A stretch of DNA of 64,000 bases from Gonatopus flavifemur (GCA_018340375.1 JAFFJZ010000007.1:186001-250000); one strand, 5' to 3'. Positions 35,731 through 46,305 are shown, counted from the stretch's first letter. The notes: generated by a model not told the origin, from the sequence alone. Numbers and translations: made by a program.

Positions 35731-36420
35731 ATGTCTTATATACCCGGGAATCAACTGATTTGTGCAAAATCTTATAACTCGAATGCATCTTTCACAAAAC
35801 AAGTTATTGTTGGTTTAAAATTGGAAAGTAATAAACGAATAATTCCCTCAGTGGATTTGATGAGCAGTCATCCACGTACATGCATATCTTTACCACCTGA
35901 TGAATGGAAACTGTTTGGGAATCACTTCAAATTCATAAACTTATATTTGAATGGACATCATCCACAAATGAGAAGAGAAAAAATGATTGATTTCGCAACT
36001 TTCCGATTACGATTTTTAGTTCTGAATGATGATTATTTGGTAACACTAGAATTACAAGAAGGAACAATTGCAGGCCATTATCCATTTTATATAAGAAATA
36101 CAACATTCAGCATTCTCAAAGAAGTTCTCCAGTGTGTAGATCAACATCTGCAATATTTACTGCACACACCTCTCCAACTCATCAAAGATCCGATTGTTAA
36201 AATCATTGCCCAAGTGATTACTAGTGAATTGAAATCACCGGATATCAAAAGTATTATTGCATATGTGAAACTGCATCATGAAAGTTTACAAAAAAGTGTT
36301 TTGAGAGAACGTGATTACATAAATTCCAATTTCACACATGTCGATGAACTCTTTTCAGAATTGGTTACATTTAAATTAAAAGTAATAGCATTAGAGATCG
36401 TCTGTTATATAGAACTTTGA
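35731..36420 (+). CDS. 229-residue protein of Polinton-like element, unknown
   Basis: Intact frame from ATG 35731 (a GTG six bases upstream is not needed). No known domain, signal peptide or membrane segment is evident. The N-terminal half contains short beta-type strands (IVGLKLESNKRIIPSVDL), and the C-terminal half is more helical with several histidines. It is the last of three plus-strand genes in the left part and faces the integrase gene tail to tail across about 290 AT-rich bases. Size would suit a structural or accessory protein. Function unknown. Confidence 0.5.
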   Translation: MSYIPGNQLICAKSYNSNASFTKQVIVGLKLESNKRIIPSVDLMSSHPRTCISLPPDEWKLFGNHFKFINLYLNGHHPQMRREKMIDFATFRLRFLVLNDDYLVTLELQEGTIAGHYPFYIRNTTFSILKEVLQCVDQHLQYLLHTPLQLIKDPIVKIIAQVITSELKSPDIKSIIAYVKLHHESLQKSVLRERDYINSNFTHVDELFSELVTFKLKVIALEIVCYIEL

Positions 36421-36709
36421 AATAATGACATTGGAAACTGTTTTATACATGAACTCAACAATATGAATATGTGAAAAGTTAGTTTTATTTTTTTTCAAGA
36501 TAAAAAAAAAACTTTCCAAGTATATAATTATGTATGTTCCTAAACGATGTAATTTTGATAGAAGAATATAAATTTTCAACATCTATCTGTTTCTTCTCTT
36601 ATATTCCATTACACGATATGATTCCAATGTTAATAATAATAATGCAATATATGGGATATTCAACATGAATTTTATTGAAGAACACTTAGTCTAAGTACAT
36701 ATACAATCC
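36421..36709. other. AT-rich spacer between convergent genes
   Basis: Lies between stop codons of convergent genes. Poly-A/T tracts and AATAAA-like words (for example AATAATAATAATGC) could serve as polyadenylation regions for both. No gene. Confidence 0.4.
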
Positions 36710-37610
36710 TCATAAATCAGATTTACTTATCCAGCTATTATGAGATCCATCGAAGCCTAACCATTTTACAAAAATCTTATTTCCATTCTTCTTGAGTATT
36801 TTTTCAATAAGGTAGATATCTGCATTTTTCACTTTGAGTACGTCTTGTTCGTAAAAACATCCCATCGAAGGTTTATCTTGATAATCCTTGAGCATATATG
36901 TCAATGGGATATTATTTTTTATTTCACTTATTGTAAATATTTCTGTGGTCCAATTCGGTGTATAACCCTTATCAAAAACATGGTTAAATTTACTTATTCG
37001 AACTTGATCCCCAACATTGAACTTCGATTTTTTAACGTTTTGAATTTCAAATCTGTTATACACATCTATCAATAATTTTTCTTCATGTTCAGCTGCGACA
37101 TCTTTTGGTTTCATTCCTATGGTTCGATGTTCATCATTATTGTAAGAAAATACCAAATCAGATAATATATATGCAACCATTTATAATTGCCTTGCAGACT
37201 GAATTGTATCCACATCTCACTCTTCAAAGTCCGATTAAATCGTTCACAAATCGATGCTTTCAAATTGCTATATGTTGAGTATAAATTAATACTATATTCT
37301 TTCATAAGATCTTCAAACTGGGCATTGTAAAACTCCTTGCCTCTATTCACTTGCAAATTCTCAGGTTTACGTCTTCCCACCAGAACAGACTTCATTGCAG
37401 CAGTAACATTTTTCCCGCCCAGGCGAATTTTGAAAACGTATCGATAATGATCAATATATATCTGTAACCTTCATTTTCTCGTTCATAGGGTTGCATCTCT
37501 ACAATATCAGCTTGCCACATCTCATCTATTTTTCGGATATCAACGTGTCTGCGACGATATCTTCGGCGTGCCGTTTTATGGAGCTCTGCCACTAAATCCT
37601 GCTTTTTTTG
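36710..37610 (-). pseudogene. Polinton-type integrase with chromo-like C terminus, broken
   Basis: DDE integrase that would insert the element into chromatin. The minus-strand pieces are the distal part of 37934-37392, then 37395-37117 and 37180-36710, needing two frame changes. The core begins MWQADIVEM (first catalytic D) and IIIDTFSKFAW. The second catalytic position reads LQVNRGKEF, with N where the family has D. The third block KASICERFNRTLKSEMW keeps E. The last piece has an SH3-like stretch (FNVGDQVRISKF) and a C-terminal chromo-like YLIEKILKKNG...FVKWLGFDGSHNSW. The usual N-terminal zinc-binding part is missing because the frame runs in from the upstream ORF. Inactive by frameshift and active-site change. 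Confidence 0.82.
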
Positions 37611-37934
37611 GTTTGCATTGGCATCAATTTGTACACTTTTCAAATTTTGTCCAACAGAAGATTTCAGAGCTCCAATTATCATGTGATTGTTGACTACTTC
37701 AGTTCTTAACGATTCTATAACTTCAGAGACAGCATTCATTTCATGTAAAATTACACGTTGCATCAAATCCAAATTGATTGCATCACTATGATCTTCAGCT
37801 TCAGCAACATTACATAGCCTCTTTTTATCTATATTATAATGACCTTCAGAGGTTAATTTGAATCCAACTCCTGGAGGACCCCGATTCATTGATTCGGTTT
37901 GTTTGAAATGACGTCCGAATACATCAAGACTCAT
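37611..37934 (-). CDS. fibre-like small protein fused in frame to integrase
   Basis: About 108 residues starting MSLDVFGRHF, with GPPGVGFKLTSEGHYNIDKK then RLCNVAEAEDHSDAIN and a helical tail. I recall 'G.YD..NKRL.NV' proteins of this kind from other insect PolB elements. The RL.NV....D..DA pattern also resembles short repeats in phage tail-fibre proteins, so a virion or attachment role is a guess. No stop separates it from the integrase core here. Whether this is a natural fusion or the result of a deletion of the integrase N terminus is unknown. Confidence 0.45.
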
Positions 37935-37967
37935 CGTGAGAATGACTTGAATGTTATAGAGAATTGT

Positions 37968-38799
37968 TCAATAGATAATTCCAGCCTCTTGCAATTTTCC
38001 GATGATCGATAAAATTTCGTTTGTGTGGCTTGGGTTCCCAGCTGATTGAGAAGCTGAGAGTAATCGAAGTCGATCTACCAACTCATTGGGATCATCCCAG
38101 TGGATATATTCAATGCTTCTATTCTTTCTCTCAGCAACCATGTACTGTGGAATTACACCACTTCCTGATGGATTATGCTTCGTACTGGTTTTTATGAATT
38201 TGGGAGAGGAAGAGCTATTCATATTTTCTATGAAATGTTTGAATTTGAAACTCTTATTTTGACGCACAGGTTCATCTTTGCTATAATGTTTTCGGTGTAG
38301 ATTTGTAGTGTTCAAAATTTGTTTAAAATTTTTCACATCATTCTCACTCACATAGGTCTGTTCAGGTGTTTTTTTGAACAGCAATTCGAGCAAACCTCTG
38401 CTTGAAGGTAAATGTAATTCACCTACATCAATATAGTTTTCATGAAAAGTTATTGGTGGATCACCTATCATCAATCTATTTTTTGATAGTTTTCTCACAC
38501 AATCTTTTCTCACAAAATCTTCTGAATCATTCGCTGTGTCATATGAATTCTCACCCTCATCCATATCAACAGAATCATATTGTTTCTCCCTTTCAGGTAC
38601 TTCTTCATACTCGTTTTTGATTTCTTTTTTCCCTATAAGTGGATCCATATTCTTTACTGCTTCAAAACCTGTAACCAATTTCTCAAGTGGCGAAACAATC
38701 GGTTCTAATTTTTTACTCAAATCAATTTCAGCTGTTTTCCAACCGAACTTTAAAATTTTATGTTCATTCCGAATTGATTCTGAATGAAATGAAACTTCA
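37968..38799 (-). CDS. DUF8207-like protein of Polinton-like element
   Basis: Open frame to the stop at 37968. The central block LMIGDPPITFHENYIDV followed by LHLPSSRGLLELLFKK, and the C-terminal IHWDDPNELVDRLRLL with SAGNPSHTNEILSII, match my memory of the DUF8207 family carried by many insect repetitive elements. It is open from about 38799, but the first ATG in frame is at 38648; an upstream TTG (38720) is not a likely start, so the original start may be lost or lie on a spliced exon. It is followed after 33 bases by the fibre-like ORF on the same strand. Acidic N-terminal half; molecular function unknown. Confidence 0.65.
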
Positions 38800-38915
38800 G
38801 CTTATTGTTTGATTTTACATGATCGCATTGTTGAATATACTCCAATAAGTGGACGGGTTAGAAAATTGATATAATAAGTATTGAAAATCAAATTAACAAC
38901 TCAGTTGGATCTAGA

Positions 38916-39416
38916 ATGGAGTACGTGGTAGGCATTCGAGGATTCAAATCATCAAAAAACGAATTTTTCATAAAAGAATTATCAATATTTCCCATCGATG
39001 AGCAAAATGAAAAACCGTTCGTTTTTCTCTTCCAATCTCCTTGTACGTGGAACAGTCTATCTATGAAATGTAAGAGAACGAACACATGGTTGAAACATAA
39101 TTTTCATGGTATGACTTGGGAGGCTGGAGATATACCTTATGATTTGGTAAAAATCATATTGAATTCCATTTTAATAAGTGCTAGTGAGATTTATGTGGAA
39201 GGTTTGGAGAAAAAAATGTGCTTAAGTAGTTTCATGCGGAACACAATTCAAATTGTGGATATGCAAGATCTAAAATGTCCTTCGATTCATTTATTGCGTA
39301 CCATGTTCAGTATCAGTGTTGGATGTTCACATCATACAAGCAACGGAAATCATAATTGTGCATTACTGAATGTTATTTTACTGAAAAATTGGTTGGTAAT
39401 GGAATATAAGCTGTAA
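38916..39416 (+). CDS. nuclease-like protein of Polinton-like element (uncertain)
   Basis: 166 residues, intact, ATG 38916. Starts with a beta-type segment VVGIRGFKSSKNEFFIKELS and later has NFHGMTWEAGDIPY, EIYVEGLEKK and, near the end, GCSHHTSNGNHNCALLNVI. Similar proteins occur with other insect PolB elements. The order (RGFK strand, VEGLEKK, then a CALxN helix with HH/NH residues) suggests an RNase-H-like or DnaQ-H-like fold, but catalytic acidic residues are not obvious, so activity is only inferred. It is divergently transcribed from the DUF8207-like gene across about 120 AT-rich bases, which probably hold both promoters. Confidence 0.5.
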   Translation: MEYVVGIRGFKSSKNEFFIKELSIFPIDEQNEKPFVFLFQSPCTWNSLSMKCKRTNTWLKHNFHGMTWEAGDIPYDLVKIILNSILISASEIYVEGLEKKMCLSSFMRNTIQIVDMQDLKCPSIHLLRTMFSISVGCSHHTSNGNHNCALLNVILLKNWLVMEYKL

Positions 39417-40175
39417 AATGAGTTCAAATTAATTATGATTAAGTTATATAGTTTTATAAACCCAAAATTTGTAATTTCATTTCCTTTATTCAATAAATTT
39501 CAATATATGAATAAATATTGTTTTCATTTATCACAGTACCAAAAACTGGAGTGGTATGTTACAATATCTCCATTCAAATATAATAATTTATTCCTGATGA
39601 TTTGATTCAATAATTGTAACATGTTATCTTCAAGAAGATCAGCAAATCTTTCCTTCCCTCCCCATACAAATATCAAACCATTGAGTTTGATTCATCCTTT
39701 CACTGAAAGGGAATGATCTTTGAAAAGAAGAAAGTGTTGAATGATGCTCAATGCTAATGATGAAACGGATTAACGTATATCTGTAACACTATATCCTACG
39801 CATTCACAATCACTGTAACTTGACGAGGGAAGGAAGGCTTGAAGACTTCGAAGAGGACGGTTCATGTTTGAAAATATAACTGATCTCACTCAATACGAAC
39901 TGTATGCGTTCGAGAATCAATTTATAAAACAATGGATATTGCTTTAAAATTAGGATGATGAAGGAGATTATACATTTTGTTGCGAACGTTTATGAACCAA
40001 AATTCCATAAGATAGTGGAATCGATTATCTTTGTTCAATAAAAAATTTTTTCTTGTCGAATCAAATTATTTGTAGAGAAAATATTATGGAAGTGAGATTT
40101 TGAAATTGAGTCCATAAAAATTCTAAACAGAGAAATCGAAACTATTTTATTTGATTTTAATTTTATTTATTGAAT
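39417..40175. other. non-coding spacer in Polinton-like element
   Basis: AT-rich with AATAAA words just after the nuclease-like gene (for example CAATAAATTTC near 39490), suitable as a polyadenylation region. No gene was seen. Confidence 0.4.
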
Positions 40176-40857
40176 TCAAAATATACTATTCTCTCCATCA
40201 ACATTGATTATCTCATGAACGATTCTGATTTCAAACTCATTATCATCACTGTTATAATCATCAAGAAACCCACTATCATCACCATCACTTTCACGAACAT
40301 CACTATTATTATCATCATCTTCATCATCATCATAATCGAAGTGTTCCGGTAGTGGATCTTGTGCATTGTGCCAAGGATATTGGTGTACCAACTCCTGTTG
40401 TTGCGGCTGCTGCTGCTGTTGTTGTTGTTGTTGTTGTTGCTGCTCTTGTTCTGGGGGTAAATCATAATTCACCACCCTGAACCAAAAAGTGGATCCTAAT
40501 TTCTCCACAATGGTGGTAATACCTTCTGATGTGATATAAATATCATTTGAAGGATTGTTAACCACTACATCACACATGTTCATCAATTCCTCTATTGGAG
40601 TCATTCCAGTTGAACTCCATATTTCGGGTATCAAAATGGATGGAGTGGGATGTATATAATAATTTTGCATCTTCAAAATCTGTAATGAGAGATGGGTGTT
40701 CAATAAAATCTATGATTTTCGATTCTAAGGAATATGAGTTCAATTGATAATAATAATGAAAGAAACTCACCTGATAATTGAGTATTCCCTTGATGAAGAA
40801 GTGAAATGTTTCAATGAATGAGCTCATCTGTCTCCCCGAACCGTTTATATACTCCAT
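40176..40857 (-). CDS. spliced polyQ/acidic-tail protein
   Basis: Two exons on the minus strand: 40857-40771 and 40679-40176, joined in phase 0 over a 91-bp intron with a consensus donor (CAG|GTGAGT) and acceptor (TCTCATTACAG). The product is about 196 residues from ATG 40857, or 186 from ATG 40827. After a neutral N-terminal half there is a glutamine tract (CAG/CAA repeats, 40396-40450) and a strongly acidic, disordered tail with DYDDDEDDDNNSD. Such composition is seen in transcription-associated or virion-core proteins; no domain is recognised. It lies just downstream of PolB on the same strand. Confidence 0.6.
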
Positions 40858-41005
40858 ATTGTTTATAAAAGTTACCCCTACACACCCTATGCATGTGAAT
40901 CAGAAGAATCTCGAACAGAGGCATTTTGAACGTTTCAGAATTTATCCTTTTCTTCCCTTCTTGTCCACCTGATACTTCCGATATCTTTCGAGATAGAGGA
41001 TTCAT
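40811..41005 (-). CDS. small ORF overlapping the PolB stop
   Basis: 64 residues starting with an ATGA overlap of the PolB stop codon and overlapping the polyQ gene start in another frame. Could be a shifted PolB tail or a small gene; no motif is recognised. Confidence 0.25.
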   Translation of the reverse strand: MNPLSRKISEVSGGQEGKKRINSETFKMPLFEILLIHMHRVCRGNFYKQYGVYKRFGETDELIH

Positions 41006-43286
41006 TTCTTGAAACCCCTAGGTGAGGTGTCAGTTATTTCACGAATCAATACTCTTTCATCATCTTCCCAGCTGAGTGCAATCTTATTTTGTCTAATAGT
41101 ATATACTTCATGTTTTCTGCTTCGAATTAAATTTTGAGGCTTCTTTACTTTGAGATAAGAGAAAAGACATTCTTTATAATCATTGAATGTTACTTCGTTC
41201 AAAGCAGAACTTTTAACTCCCTCTGATTTCTTTTTTCCCCCTCACCTAAAACTTTAAATGTATATGATTTTGATCTCAATCCAACAAACTCTGTCATGAT
41301 TCTACCATTATTTTCATCTTTCATCAAACCAACCACTTTGTTATTCAGCTGAAGTATACCATAAACATTATTCACAGAATAGTCAGCGGTATCAAATTTT
41401 TCAGAATCTCGTTCAATGTACTCGTATATATCAGGCACAATTATATGATATATCAAACTATCTGTATCTGTATAAAGCAATTTTGCTTGATCCCCAAAAT
41501 TTTTCTTAATATAATTATAATGAAAATCATAAATATATATTTTTGATATATCGAGAACGGTGAATCCTACGTGAATGGGTTTATCGAACTTCACTTTTAC
41601 TCGAGCAAGCTCAATTATAACCATATTCTCTTCAAATATAGTACAGCTATTGAAGTTCGGTTTCGCGATTAAAGCTTTTGCCCCAAATCTACCCTCCCAC
41701 TGTGTAACCAATCTTACATCCTTTTATTTCCTAACATTTTCCATTGTTTTTCCGAACACAGAATTATTCATGAGTTTGTAGAAGTTTTTCTGAAATTCAT
41801 TAGTAGACTTTTTCTTCAATTCTGTGTTTAGGTTAATGTATTAGGTTAATGTATGTATATCTGAGCCATGATTTCTGATTGAATTTCAGTATTCTATGTA
41901 TTCTCAATATTTTCATACCTAAGTTCAAATACTGCTTCAAATTACGATAATGTATCACATAATGCGTTTTTGGTAATAAATTCATTACTAATTCAGGAAT
42001 TTTACAGTCGGGAAGAGGAGGCACGAAATGTTCTGGGCATAATGGAAGATCCTTATGTAATTCATGCAATTCCTCAGGATATACAAGATCAACTTCGAGT
42101 ATATATCCATCTGGTGAATCGTCTGAGATACTATGAACATTGAATTCATTCTGGAGATTTTCTTCCCACATGAAATTACTGAATGGTGAAAATTCATTCA
42201 TAGCTGCACCATATTGATTATTGAGATCAAAATACATGAGATAAGACTCCAATATATTCATATCGAAATCGGAACCCATATATCTGTTATTAGACTTTCC
42301 ATATCGATTTGAACACTGTGATATACCACCTCTCATACCTTTTTCAATGAACAATATCATTTCAATGTCTGTCAATAAATCTAATTCAATCCCTGTCATT
42401 CTGAGCATAGCATCAAAAGCAAGGCAGGTGATGTTTAATAATGTGAAGGATCTAAATTATATGTGGAGAAACAATTATACCTAAAATTTTCGAAGATATC
42501 CGCTAAAAGGCAGACATCAGTTCTTAAGTATAAATCAGAATATTCGCCTAATGTCTTTATATTGAAAGTATCCCGAACATTACAAGCGTGCACATAATCT
42601 TCTTCAGAAATATTCGAACCATTCAGTTGAGAATGAGAAGCTGTTTTTGTAGGTAATTGTGTTTCGTTCAATTTTTGTATACTATCAATGTATTCATAAG
42701 GAAATTTCCTGATCAACAGATTGAATTCATTCATAGTTTTACTGTATTTCAATGTAATTTGTTTATCTCCATTTTGTAAATAAGAAGCCAATTTTTCGAT
42801 ACTATTTGGAATGAAGCGGAAAGAATCTATGAATCTGAGCTTTACATTTGTTCCATCTACGTGTTTCGTGAAGGAGATGTACGTTTCTTTATTAACAGGT
42901 AACAATGTGATCTGACCTTCGAAAACAGTGGTAAAAGCTTTGATGAAGAAGTGTGAATCATAGCCTGGTAAATTGTGAAAGACTACTGGAACTACATGAG
43001 AAACCTTGTAATTGATATTACATTCTCGATGTACAGCACCACGATATTTTCCAGTGGAATGACAATGATCATGATGTTTAACATCATCAGTTTTAAAGAC
43101 TTCCTCACATATGTGACACATTCGAGCTGAATGAAAATCTTGTTGTTGTTTTATCGTTAATGATTCCATAGGTATGATTCTTCCAAAATGAACATCGATT
43201 TGTTTATCTCATACATCTGTACCGTTTACTGTGAAACATTCATTATATTTCGAACATTTATCACAATTAATGAAATTATTATACAT
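41002..43286 (-). pseudogene. protein-primed-type DNA polymerase B, broken
   Basis: Would replicate the element. Pieces run 43286-42435, 42408-41833 and 41711-41002. The N-terminal part has a CDKC zinc pair and an HNH/endonuclease VII-like block (CHICEEVF...HHDHCHSTGKYRG), then exonuclease-type blocks (FHNLPGYDSHFF). Polymerase motif A reads YFDLNNQYGAAMNEF, motif B lies near 41740-41800 ([19 protein letters not shown]), and motif C is YTDTDSL. Breaks: in-frame stops near 43211, 42440 and 41730, a one-base shift near 42420, a shift at 41830-41855 caused by a 13-bp tandem duplication, and a further shift near 41200. The usual first few hundred residues are absent upstream. Confidence 0.88.
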
Positions 43287-44015
43287 AATTCAACCTAACA
43301 TAAACAAGATATACTGAATGTTTCATAATGAAGGACACAGGCCACAGATATATGAGATGTATACATGAGAAGGTGTTATATCTTACAATGCAATTGGATA
43401 GTTGTATATTAGTGTTATACGATCAATAAACATATACATGAGCCATTAAAAAAGCCCATGAGAAGAGAATAAGTCAAAGTATAATTCAGATTTTCAATGT
43501 ATTTTAGTAACAGTATATGAATCTGAAAGGAACTCTTACAATACAAGAAGACTGTGATCAAAATATTCCATTGAATGACATGTTTTCCATGAAATGTAGA
43601 TACTTAGAATAAAATGTTTTGTTTGAAACGTTCTTGGTTATCTGAAAAGACAAAACACTTCAAACTATGTATCAGAATAAATGTTTCATGATTCAAAAGT
43701 GTAAAATTACTGGGGTTTTGTAAAAATTGTTTGTGTAACTTAATAAATCACAAAAAACAAACTCTTTTATGAAAAATCAACCCAAAGAACTGAAATGATT
43801 CTCAGTATACTACATCCAGTACTGAAATATCAATTTGAAAAGCTTTCGTAAGATTTAATTCAAAATAGTTTCATGAAATTGAAAGAGATCTACAATTGCA
43901 ATTTCCATAAATAAAATCAACATGAAGGTTCATATATACAGTTCAAACAACATAAATATGATCTTTTACAAGGATATGTGGTATCGATCAATTATATCCA
44001 ATTTTGTTCATCGAT
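43287..44015. other. non-coding, right part of Polinton-like element
   Basis: AT-rich, without reading frames. The first part of PolB would be expected here but is not readable, so a deletion is likely. Confidence 0.4.
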
Positions 44016-44375
44016 CCATGGCATCGATCAACTGTATCCAATATTGTTCATGAATACATGGTATCGATCCACTATATCCAGTATTGTTTATTGTTACAGG
44101 GTATACTCACTATCGTTCATGAATACATGGTATCACACACAGTGACTAATGAGGTATGAGTCATGAGGTATTGGCTAATGACACCTAGGATTATCAATTA
44201 TTGGTATCATATAGAACTAAAGGTATTCCAGATCAGTACCATCACTTTTAATAAGAAAATTCCATAACTTTCCAAGAGAATGAAATAATTATCCTGAAAG
44301 TAAACAAAAGTTTAGATGGATATTCAAAACCAAGCATTGCAAGACATAGAAAATCTGAGCATCGATTTAATATGA
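44016..44375 (-). repeat. right terminal inverted repeat of Polinton-like element
   Basis: Inverse of 34094-34490. The inner side (43979-44110) has about three to four tandem units of about 42 bp (GGTATCGATCAA...ATCCAATATTGTTCAT), one more than the left end appears to share. Confidence 0.85.
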
Positions 44376-44449
44376 ATAAGCTGGGATATTTTACTCTAAG
44401 ACAGGTGATATTTTAATTCACAAATAGGTGAAGTATAATTCACTCTCTA

Positions 44450-44593
44450 CTTACGAGTGATACTTTTCATTCTAGTTTGAAAAGTGGAGAGATTCACTCT
44501 ACTAAAGTGATCTTGTCACTCTTGGAGAGTGAAAGTGCTAATGCATTTTACATTGAGAGTGGAAATTTCACTCTTAGAAATTTGGGGGGTATA
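44450..44593. repeat. GAGTGAAA-rich hairpin element, copy 2
   Basis: Many GAGTGAAA/TTTCACTC words in both orientations, ending TTTCACTCTTAGAAATTTGGGGGG. Relative of 30283-30399. It lies just outside the Polinton-like element. Confidence 0.5.
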
Positions 44594-45178
44594 CTGTAGT
44601 AATAACTACAACTCTTCACTTAGAATATAGATGCAATTAAGAGAAATTACCTCTCGAGTTTTGAAATGAATAAAAAGTTATTTGCACTTATGAATCATGC
44701 CAATATTGTTGCTCAATCCCTACTCATTGTTAAAGTTAATCCATCAAAAATGTCGTCTTTTCTGATGAAAAGTGCAAGGAACATTTTATTCAATCCAAGA
44801 TTGAAAAGCTCATGTCTCTTCATCCAATTTATACCTAGAGTGAATACTTGTAATTATCAGTATAGAAGATTTTACTGTAATATTATTAATTAGTTCAGAT
44901 TATCAAATACTGATGAGTAACTCATTAGTTTGTCCCAATCAATGCTAGTTGGATCCAACTTATCAGTTATTGACTAGCCCCTTGCTAGTTTTTCCTAATT
45001 AGTTCTTCCTTCTTAGTGCCTCATCGGTCATAGGATAGAACTTGTAACATTTCTACCAGGGAATAAGAATGAATAATTATTTAGAACATTTTGAGAAAAT
45101 AAATATCAAATTCCATATGAGTTATATATCAACAAAGTGGATTATTTTCAGCAGTGCTGAAACCGAAGACTAAGCCTC
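44594..45178. other. non-coding
   Basis: The 75-residue frame at 44666-44893 has no motif. Repeated CTAGTTTTTC/ATCAGT words near 44920-45010 resemble 12230-12320, an old dispersed repeat. Confidence 0.35.
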
Positions 45179-45637
45179 ATGTCCAGTTTCGTGGAGAAAA
45201 TACTGCAAAACTTTGGTTTTTCAGCCTACGTTATTGCTTTTGAAGGTGAACATTTGTTGGAATGAAGCCACAATCATATATTTCGTCCCATTTTTCAATT
45301 ATAAATTCTTTTAATCAATTGATGATTTGTTGAATAATGCGAATTGATTCTCAATTTATGATGAAGGACACCTTTTCTGACAGTTTCTTACATTCAATTG
45401 TTGAGGAATTTTCACAAATTTTCTATCGGTCTACTACAAAATATTTATTATTCATTTTTGTCTCAAAATAGCTTTTGATGTTAATGGGGATAATTTTCTC
45501 ACGCTAACTGAAGCCGAAGTTGAATTATTGATCGATAAAAACGTTGATCGATACAATTTTCTCTTGAAAAGGGAGGAACTTTTCGATCAGTGCCAAAAAA
45601 ATCAGAAAACAAATGTTTGTATTTCATTAAAGTGGAA
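45179..45637 (+). pseudogene. SAM-like domain exons, gene fragment
   Basis: Exon A (45179-45245) starts with ATG and reads MSSFVEKILQNFGFSAYVIA up to a donor GAAG|GTGAAC. Exon B starts at 45472 after CTCAAAATAG and reads FDVNGDNFLTLTEAEVELLI, then continues to a stop at 45636. Joined in phase 1, the two give the helix pattern of a SAM domain (F...GF..Y...F / ING..FL.LTE..). Insect multi-copy proteins of TE origin often begin with this domain. Downstream text to about 46200 has further coding-like blocks but with stops. Either a decayed host gene copy or a TE gene. Confidence 0.45.
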
Positions 45638-45737
45638 TATTTAACTACGTAACATTATTATTGAACATATACTTGATAACGGAAGGAGAATATGGGATCG
45701 GGAATTCATAAGAATATCACCCATTTGAAATGATAAC

Positions 45738-45944
45738 ACACAGAAAAAAAAAATTCTTGTATCAAGGAAACATGGTTGTCTTCGTTATATATGAAACACG
45801 GATTGTCTCAGTTCAATGCAATTTGCTCGAATCAAAACAAAATTTCTTGATTCAAGCAAATTGCATTGAACTGAGACAATCCGTGTTTCATATATAACGA
45901 AGACAACCATGTTTTCTTGATACAAGAATTTTTTTTTTCTGTGT
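45738..45944. repeat. near-perfect hairpin, about 95-bp arms
   Basis: ACACAGAAAAAA...ATATATGAAACACGGATTGTCTC on the left is mirrored almost base for base on the right, ending TTTTTTCTGTGT; loop about 15 bp. High arm identity implies recent origin or gene conversion. MITE-like with CACAGAAAAAA ends. Confidence 0.85.
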
Positions 45945-46305
45945 ACGGAGATAATAATTAATACATTCTTTCAGATGTAGCATCTCGGTTTTTCAGTTTT
46001 GGTCGCATAAAATTGAAGCTATTTTTTCAGAGAATCCTCTCATGTATTATACGCTTTGCAATCCAACAACAAAAATCACGTAGTGAGGAAAACTATATTA
46101 CCAATGGTCAAATGCGAAAAAATTTCTGAAAGCAGAAACAACAGTATCGACTTCGAACGTTTTAGATGAAGTAGTCGAGAATTGTTTTGATGGAATAGAA
46201 TTGATGTCTATCAGTATGTGACTGTGCTATATTTATCGTTCAAGTTAACATACTCGTTGCGAAACTCTATCGTAATTATCATTTTCATCGTCATATAATA
46301 ACGTA
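45945..46305. other. non-coding or decayed coding
   Basis: 46080-46200 has a coding-like plus-strand stretch (…VLDEVVENCFDGIELMS) with stops before it; perhaps the continuation of the SAM-like gene. Confidence 0.3.

Larger units (their letters stand above)
34094..44375. mobile_element. Polinton/Maverick-like element
   Basis: About 10.3 kb between long terminal inverted repeats, carrying a family-B DNA polymerase and a retroviral-type integrase with a C-terminal chromo-like domain, the two hallmark genes of Polintons. Other genes, left to right: a 54-residue ORF, an ITTKYG-motif protein and a 229-residue ORF on plus; integrase, a fibre-like ORF and a DUF8207-like gene on minus; a nuclease-like gene on plus; a spliced polyQ gene and PolB on minus. 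No major or minor capsid protein, FtsK-type ATPase or adenain-like protease was recognised. PolB and integrase are broken, so this copy is not autonomous. The exact ends and a 6-bp target duplication could not be read. Confidence 0.8.

Noticed and set aside
40170..40465. Frames across the GTT/ATC repeats opposite or beside the polyQ gene
   Set aside because: Low-complexity artefacts in other phases of the CAG/GAT repeats.
34094..44375. Intact endogenous virus
   Set aside because: PolB has several stops and shifts and the integrase lacks a catalytic residue; no capsid genes are recognised.
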